Source: an uncultured Hungatella sp. (GTDB lineage: Bacteria; Bacillota; Clostridia; Lachnospirales; Lachnospiraceae). Taken from it: a stretch of DNA of 32,877 bases. Below, in pieces: positions 29,563 to 32,877 of the stretch. The translations under genes were made by a program, and so were the position numbers. The notes beneath the pieces are model-generated. The model worked only from the letters and a program-made list of their open reading frames with translations, was not told the DNA's origin and did no database searches. The stretch covers positions 1-32,877 of the forward strand of contig CAJTOT010000035.1 in the NCBI GenBank assembly GCA_910577935.1, read 5' to 3'. The stretch's first letter is position 1. Each line of letters starts with the position of its first letter.

Positions 29563-32373
29563 CTAATGTAATGTTTCATGATGTATCCTGAAACCGCGGC
29601 TCCTGCGGATCTCTCTCAGAACCTTCCACAGCTGCATCGCTGCCGTGGGAAGAAATGCGCAGCTCCCCACCACTGCCAGCTGCCCGGCACTTAGATCGGA
29701 GACGGAAAACAGAATCTGGAGGCCCGGCGCGAACAGAACCGCTGCCAGCAAAAGCGCCCCGGCTTCAAAAGCCATGACCGTGTACAGATTGCTGAACAAT
29801 CCCAGATGAAAGATGGAGTGACTGCTCCGGCAGTTAAAGCCGTGAAACAGCCTGGCAAGGGTCAGCGCCGCAAAAGCCATGGTGCTGGCCAGGGCGTCAT
29901 TTCCCTGGTTCAGACCTGTGCGGTAGGCATACATGGCGCAGACCGCGATCAGACCTCCCTGAATCAAAATATCCCTGAGAAAACGGCGTGTCAGGATTCC
30001 CTGCCTGGGGTTTCTTGGCGGCTGGTCAAGGAGCTCTCCCTCTGGATGCTCCATGCCGATGGCGATGGCCGGAAGAGAGTCGGTGAGGAGATTGATAAAC
30101 AGCAGATGAACCGGGGCAAAGGGGAGAGGAAGACCCATGAGCGTGGTGTAGAGCACGCAGAAAATCCCCGCCATATTTCCTGACAGCAGGAATTCGATGG
30201 CATTGCGGATATTTCTGTACACGTTCCGCCCGTTGGAAACTGCCTTTATGATGGTGGCAAAATTGTCGTCTGCCAGAATCATGGAGGCCGCGTCCTTGGA
30301 CACCTCCGTTCCCGCGCGCCCCATTGCCACCCCGATATCCGCCTGTTTTAAGGCGGGAGCGTCATTGACGCCGTCCCCGGTCATGGCGGTGATCTGCCCC
30401 CTGCCCTGCCAGGCCTTGACGATGCGCAGCTTATGTTCCGGTGAGACCCTGGCGTAGACGCTTATATCCCCGACCCTCTCCGCCAGCTCCCTGTCGTCCA
30501 TGGAATCCAGCTGTTTTCCCGTGACCGCCTCTTCCCCCGCTCTCATGATCCCGATGTCCTCCGCTATGGACATAGCGGTCACCTTGTGGTCCCCGGTGAT
30601 CATCACCGGCCTTATCCCTGCCCTCCGCGCGTCTGTCACCGCCGCTCTCGCCTCGGGCCTGGGAGGGTCCATCATCGCCGCCATCCCCAGAAACACCAGC
30701 TCCCTCTCCAGTCTGACATTTACAGGGCCTGTATCCCCCTCCAGGGGGCGGTAGGCGAAGGCGAGAACCCGCAGCCCCTTTTCGGAACAGCTGTCCCCAA
30801 GCCGGGTCAGATTTCTCTTGTCTGCTGCCGTCATAGGGCGGACAGCTCCTCTTTCATGAATCCGGGTGCTGCGCTCAAGCAGAACATCTGCGGCGCCCTT
30901 TACCAGAAGAGTTTTCCCCTTGGGAAGGCTGTGAACAGTGCTCATAAGCTTTCTTGTGGAGTCAAAAGGTATCTCCCCGGCCCTGGGAAACTGTCTCCTC
31001 ATCTGTCCGGGAGATATGCCTCTTTGCCGGGCCATATGAAGCAGCGCCAGCTCCGTGGCATCCCCCCTGTCTCCCGCCCTGCTTCCGTCTCCTGCCCGCC
31101 TGCCTTCCTCTTCTCTTCCGCCTCCTGCCCGGCCGGCTCCTGCTCCCCTTCCGCCTTCTTCCCGGCCGGCTCCAACTCCGCCTCCTATCCAACTGCCTCC
31201 TGCCCGTCCGGCTCCATACCTGCCCATATCCTCCCGGTTCACGCTCTCCGCCGTCCAGGCGTCATTATTGAGGACACAGCTTTCCAGGAACAGTCTGTGC
31301 TGCTCGTTTCCCGGATTCAGCAGCTTCGGACGAATCAGCTTTCCGTCCAGTTCCACCAGTTCCACGGTCATCTGATTCTGCGTCAGGGTCCCGGTCTTGT
31401 CAGTACAGATCACGGACACGCATCCCAGGCTCTCTACGGCCTTCAGGTCCTTGATAATCGCCTGCTCCCTGGCCATCTTCTGGGTTCCCATGGCCTGGAC
31501 GATGGTGACGATGGAGCCCAGCGCCTCCGGTATGGCCGCCACAGCCAGCGCCACGGCAAACATCAGGGAGTCCAGCATGGCCATCCCACGGTACATACTC
31601 AGCACAAACACCACCAGGCATATCACCATAATCGCCGCCGCCAGACGGCTTGAGAACTGGTCCAGGCTCACCTGGAGGGGCGTCTTTTTCTCCTCCGCGC
31701 CGCTCATCATAGAAGCGATGCGCCCGATCTCTGTGTCCATGCCCGTGCCTGTCACTGCCACCATGCCCCTGCCCCCGGTTATAAGGGAGCCGCTGTAGAC
31801 CATGTTGCAGCGGTCCGCCAGAGGGCGCTCCCTCAGCAGTTCCCTGTCCTGCTTCTGCACCGCCTCCGGCTCTCCGGTGAGAGAGCTCTCATTCACCTGC
31901 AGCGACACACTCTCTAAAATTCTGCCGTCTGCCACAGCCATATCTCCGCTTTCCAGAAACAGAATATCTCCCGGCACCACCTCCGCAGACGGAATCTGGA
32001 GCTTTGCCCCGTCTCTCATGACCACGGCAGAAGGCGAGGACAGAGACCGAAGGCTCTCCAAAGATTTCCTCGCCTTCTCATGCTGTACTGTACCGAGAAC
32101 GGCGTTGAGCGTGATGACGGCAAAGATTACGACAGTGCTCTCCAGATTGTCTGTCACCATGGAGATCAGAGCGGCGCCTATGAGAATAATGACCAGAAGG
32201 TCCTGAAACTGTTCTAAAAATACTTTCCAGGCTGGTTTCGTTCCCGACTCCTTCAGAGTATTGGGTCCATACTGTCTTCTTCTCTCCTGTACCTGTCTTT
32301 GTGTCAGCCCCTGCCTTGTAGTCTCAAGCCGGGACAGGACTTCCTCCCCTGTACACTGATACCAGTCCTTCAT
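29563..32373 (-). CDS. Calcium-type P-type ATPase (PMCA/PacL-like) with G/R-rich insertion
   Basis: A 936-residue cation pump, probably exporting Ca2+. Cation-ATPase N-terminus (WYQCTGEEVLSRLETTRQGL), actuator motif SSLTGEPEAV, TM4 AVALAVAAIPEALGS (PEAL where many have PEGL), phosphorylation site CTDKTGTLTQ with Asp near 324, nucleotide-site GDATELAL and KGAADVLLE, and hinge MTGDGVNDAPALKQADIGVA. Residues about 384-436, in the nucleotide-binding domain just before GDATE, are an unusual run of G, A, R and E encoded by a minisatellite-like repeat. AAGGGG precedes the ATG. C-terminal helices (LLFINLLTDSLPAIAIG) complete the family pattern. Specificity for calcium is by family resemblance. Confidence 0.92.
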   Translation of the reverse strand: MKDWYQCTGEEVLSRLETTRQGLTQRQVQERRRQYGPNTLKESGTKPAWKVFLEQFQDLLVIILIGAALISMVTDNLESTVVIFAVITLNAVLGTVQHEKARKSLESLRSLSSPSAVVMRDGAKLQIPSAEVVPGDILFLESGDMAVADGRILESVSLQVNESSLTGEPEAVQKQDRELLRERPLADRCNMVYSGSLITGGRGMVAVTGTGMDTEIGRIASMMSGAEEKKTPLQVSLDQFSSRLAAAIMVICLVVFVLSMYRGMAMLDSLMFAVALAVAAIPEALGSIVTIVQAMGTQKMAREQAIIKDLKAVESLGCVSVICTDKTGTLTQNQMTVELVELDGKLIRPKLLNPGNEQHRLFLESCVLNNDAWTAESVNREDMGRYGAGRAGGSWIGGGVGAGREEGGRGAGAGRAGGGREEEGRRAGDGSRAGDRGDATELALLHMARQRGISPGQMRRQFPRAGEIPFDSTRKLMSTVHSLPKGKTLLVKGAADVLLERSTRIHERGAVRPMTAADKRNLTRLGDSCSEKGLRVLAFAYRPLEGDTGPVNVRLERELVFLGMAAMMDPPRPEARAAVTDARRAGIRPVMITGDHKVTAMSIAEDIGIMRAGEEAVTGKQLDSMDDRELAERVGDISVYARVSPEHKLRIVKAWQGRGQITAMTGDGVNDAPALKQADIGVAMGRAGTEVSKDAASMILADDNFATIIKAVSNGRNVYRNIRNAIEFLLSGNMAGIFCVLYTTLMGLPLPFAPVHLLFINLLTDSLPAIAIGMEHPEGELLDQPPRNPRQGILTRRFLRDILIQGGLIAVCAMYAYRTGLNQGNDALASTMAFAALTLARLFHGFNCRSSHSIFHLGLFSNLYTVMAFEAGALLLAAVLFAPGLQILFSVSDLSAGQLAVVGSCAFLPTAAMQLWKVLREIRRSRGFRIHHETLH
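31118..31215 (-). repeat. Minisatellite-like repeat inside the P-ATPase gene
   Basis: A 23-base GC-rich block at 31118-31140 recurs at 31151-31173 and, more loosely, at 31193-31215 (shared core CCCGGCCGGCTCC or CCCGTCCGGCTCC). On the coding strand each gives GAGR-A/E-GG units of the insertion. Spacing is 33 then 42 bases, all multiples of three. Confidence 0.7.
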
Positions 32374-32449
32374 ACAGAGCAGCCCCTTTTCTTTCTCCTT
32401 CCATGTTTATGCCGGAATGGTGAATAAAGAACTGCTTTTACTTAAGACA

Positions 32450-32608
32450 TCAGCCTTTGGCAGCGCTCAAGAACCTCCTCCCATCTCTCCCCATCAAGAT
32501 AATCCGGTCTTTCCATGTCCGGAAGACGGGACAGTTCCGTGCCCGCTCCCCCTGCGCCTCCTTCGCCGCCTCCTCCAGTGTCATATACTGTTCTGTGGTC
32601 TGAGACAT
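32450..32608 (-). CDS. Doubtful small ORF or frameshifted remnant upstream of the P-ATPase
   Basis: 52 codons from an ATG that overlaps the stop of the preceding small ORF (TGATG). The first half (MTLEEAAKEAQGERAR) looks protein-like with G/C third positions. The second half looks more protein-like in the neighbouring frame (RPDYLDGERWEEVLERCQRL, ending at TAA 32442). This suggests one small gene broken by a frameshift. No clear ribosome site; no family recognised. Confidence 0.25.
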   Translation of the reverse strand: MSQTTEQYMTLEEAAKEAQGERARNCPVFRTWKDRIILMGRDGRRFLSAAKG

Positions 32609-32766
32609 CACATTCTTACCAGAGAAAGCCCCAGAGAATTAAGAATAGCCTTGGCATAAGTTCTCCCTGCAGAAAGCGACCGGTCTCTGATATCTCCAGC
32701 ACCGGAGAATCCTTTAACATCAACAGCATATCTCACCTTCTTTCTTGAACCTACAAAAAATATCAT
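32608..32766 (-). CDS. Doubtful small ORF, 52 residues, unknown
   Basis: From the ATG at 32766 the frame reads MIFFVGSRKKVRYAVDVKG, then GDIRDRSLSAGRTYAKAIL, ending at a TGA that overlaps the next ATG. A possible promoter lies just upstream. An alternative 37-residue ORF in another frame begins at an ATG (32740) with AAGGTGA before it, so the true frame, if any, is unclear. I recognise no family. Confidence 0.25.
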   Translation of the reverse strand: MIFFVGSRKKVRYAVDVKGFSGAGDIRDRSLSAGRTYAKAILNSLGLSLVRM

Positions 32767-32793
32767 ACATTATTTGCCTGTGATATTTGCTAC

Positions 32794-32822
32794 AGTTTAC
32801 CATCACAAACAGATGATGTAAA
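32794..32822 (-). promoter_or_regulatory. Possible promoter facing the small ORFs and P-ATPase
   Basis: Minus strand: TTTACA (32822-32817), 17-base spacer, TAAACT (32799-32794). An imperfect inverted repeat (TTTACATCA with TGATGGTAAA) covers the same bases, and TGTGAT/ATCACA arms flank the -10. In the 504 bases upstream of the P-ATPase this promoter, the two doubtful ORFs and the terminal repeat are all I can see. Confidence 0.45.
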
Positions 32823-32829
32823 TGTTACT

Positions 32830-32874
32830 GTTCAGGCAGGTCTGCGCACTGGCTGCGCTGACCGTATGATAACC
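32830..32874. repeat. Dispersed repeat, copy 2 (at the window edge)
   Basis: GTTCAGGCAGGTCTG with GCACTGG and CCGTATGATAACC, sharing blocks and order with 26453-26496. On the minus strand GGTCAGCGCA and TGCGCAGACC form a stem with one mismatch over a 5-base loop. The repeat may continue past the window. Confidence 0.5.
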
Positions 32875-32877
32875 TGG

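Noticed and set aside
1..32877. CRISPR array, tRNA, rRNA, insertion sequence or prophage
   Set aside because: No regularly spaced repeats, no tRNA-like T-loop motif with acceptor stem, and no transposase, integrase or phage structural motif was found.

Overview
The window reads as a chromosomal segment of a fairly GC-rich anaerobic Firmicute, most likely a gut Lachnospiraceae (the Enterocloster / Lachnoclostridium / Clostridium symbiosum kind of organism). This is inferred from the gene families: a DUF4250 small protein, BioY with a BirA-type operator, a PMCA-type P-ATPase with a PEAL motif, a PHP/EndoQ-like-UvrD fusion, a Tat-type lipoprotein flavin reductase and a pth-mfd pair. Strong Shine-Dalgarno sites and sigma-A promoters with 17-bp spacers also fit. 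I see no rRNA, tRNA, CRISPR array, insertion sequence or phage gene.

Left part (1-7.9 kb): an intact LysR regulator cut by the window edge; a decayed second LysR; a glycogen branching enzyme divergent from a TetR regulator with an inverted repeat between them; acetate kinase translationally coupled (ATGA overlap) to a diguanylate cyclase; and an ECF sigma / zinc-finger anti-sigma pair.

Middle (7.9-18.9 kb): a PHP(EndoQ-like)-UvrD helicase fusion; a GH32 fructosidase whose leader carries an intrinsic terminator; the biotin transporter BioY behind a BirA box; and a pth-mfd-MBL operon on the minus strand.

Right part (18.9-32.9 kb): a possible structured RNA; an FAD-dependent protein with a four-cysteine cluster; an AEC transporter followed by an orphan ABC-type binding lipoprotein; DUF4250-cardiolipin synthase; glycerol kinase, again with a leader terminator; a Tat-signal lipoprotein flavoprotein reductase whose promoter carries a 21-bp-period direct repeat; a LysR regulator just upstream; and a calcium-type P-ATPase with a glycine/arginine-rich insertion, preceded by doubtful small ORFs and a dispersed repeat.

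Many metabolic genes are singletons without their usual partners: ackA without pta, glpK without glpF or glpD, GH32 without a transporter, a binding protein without permease or ATPase. Each tends to have its own promoter and switch. The observations most worth following are the two leader attenuators, the flavin reductase/LysR locus, the cyclase-ackA coupling, the possible RNA near 19.1 kb, and repeat-built low-complexity linkers that recur in four unrelated proteins.
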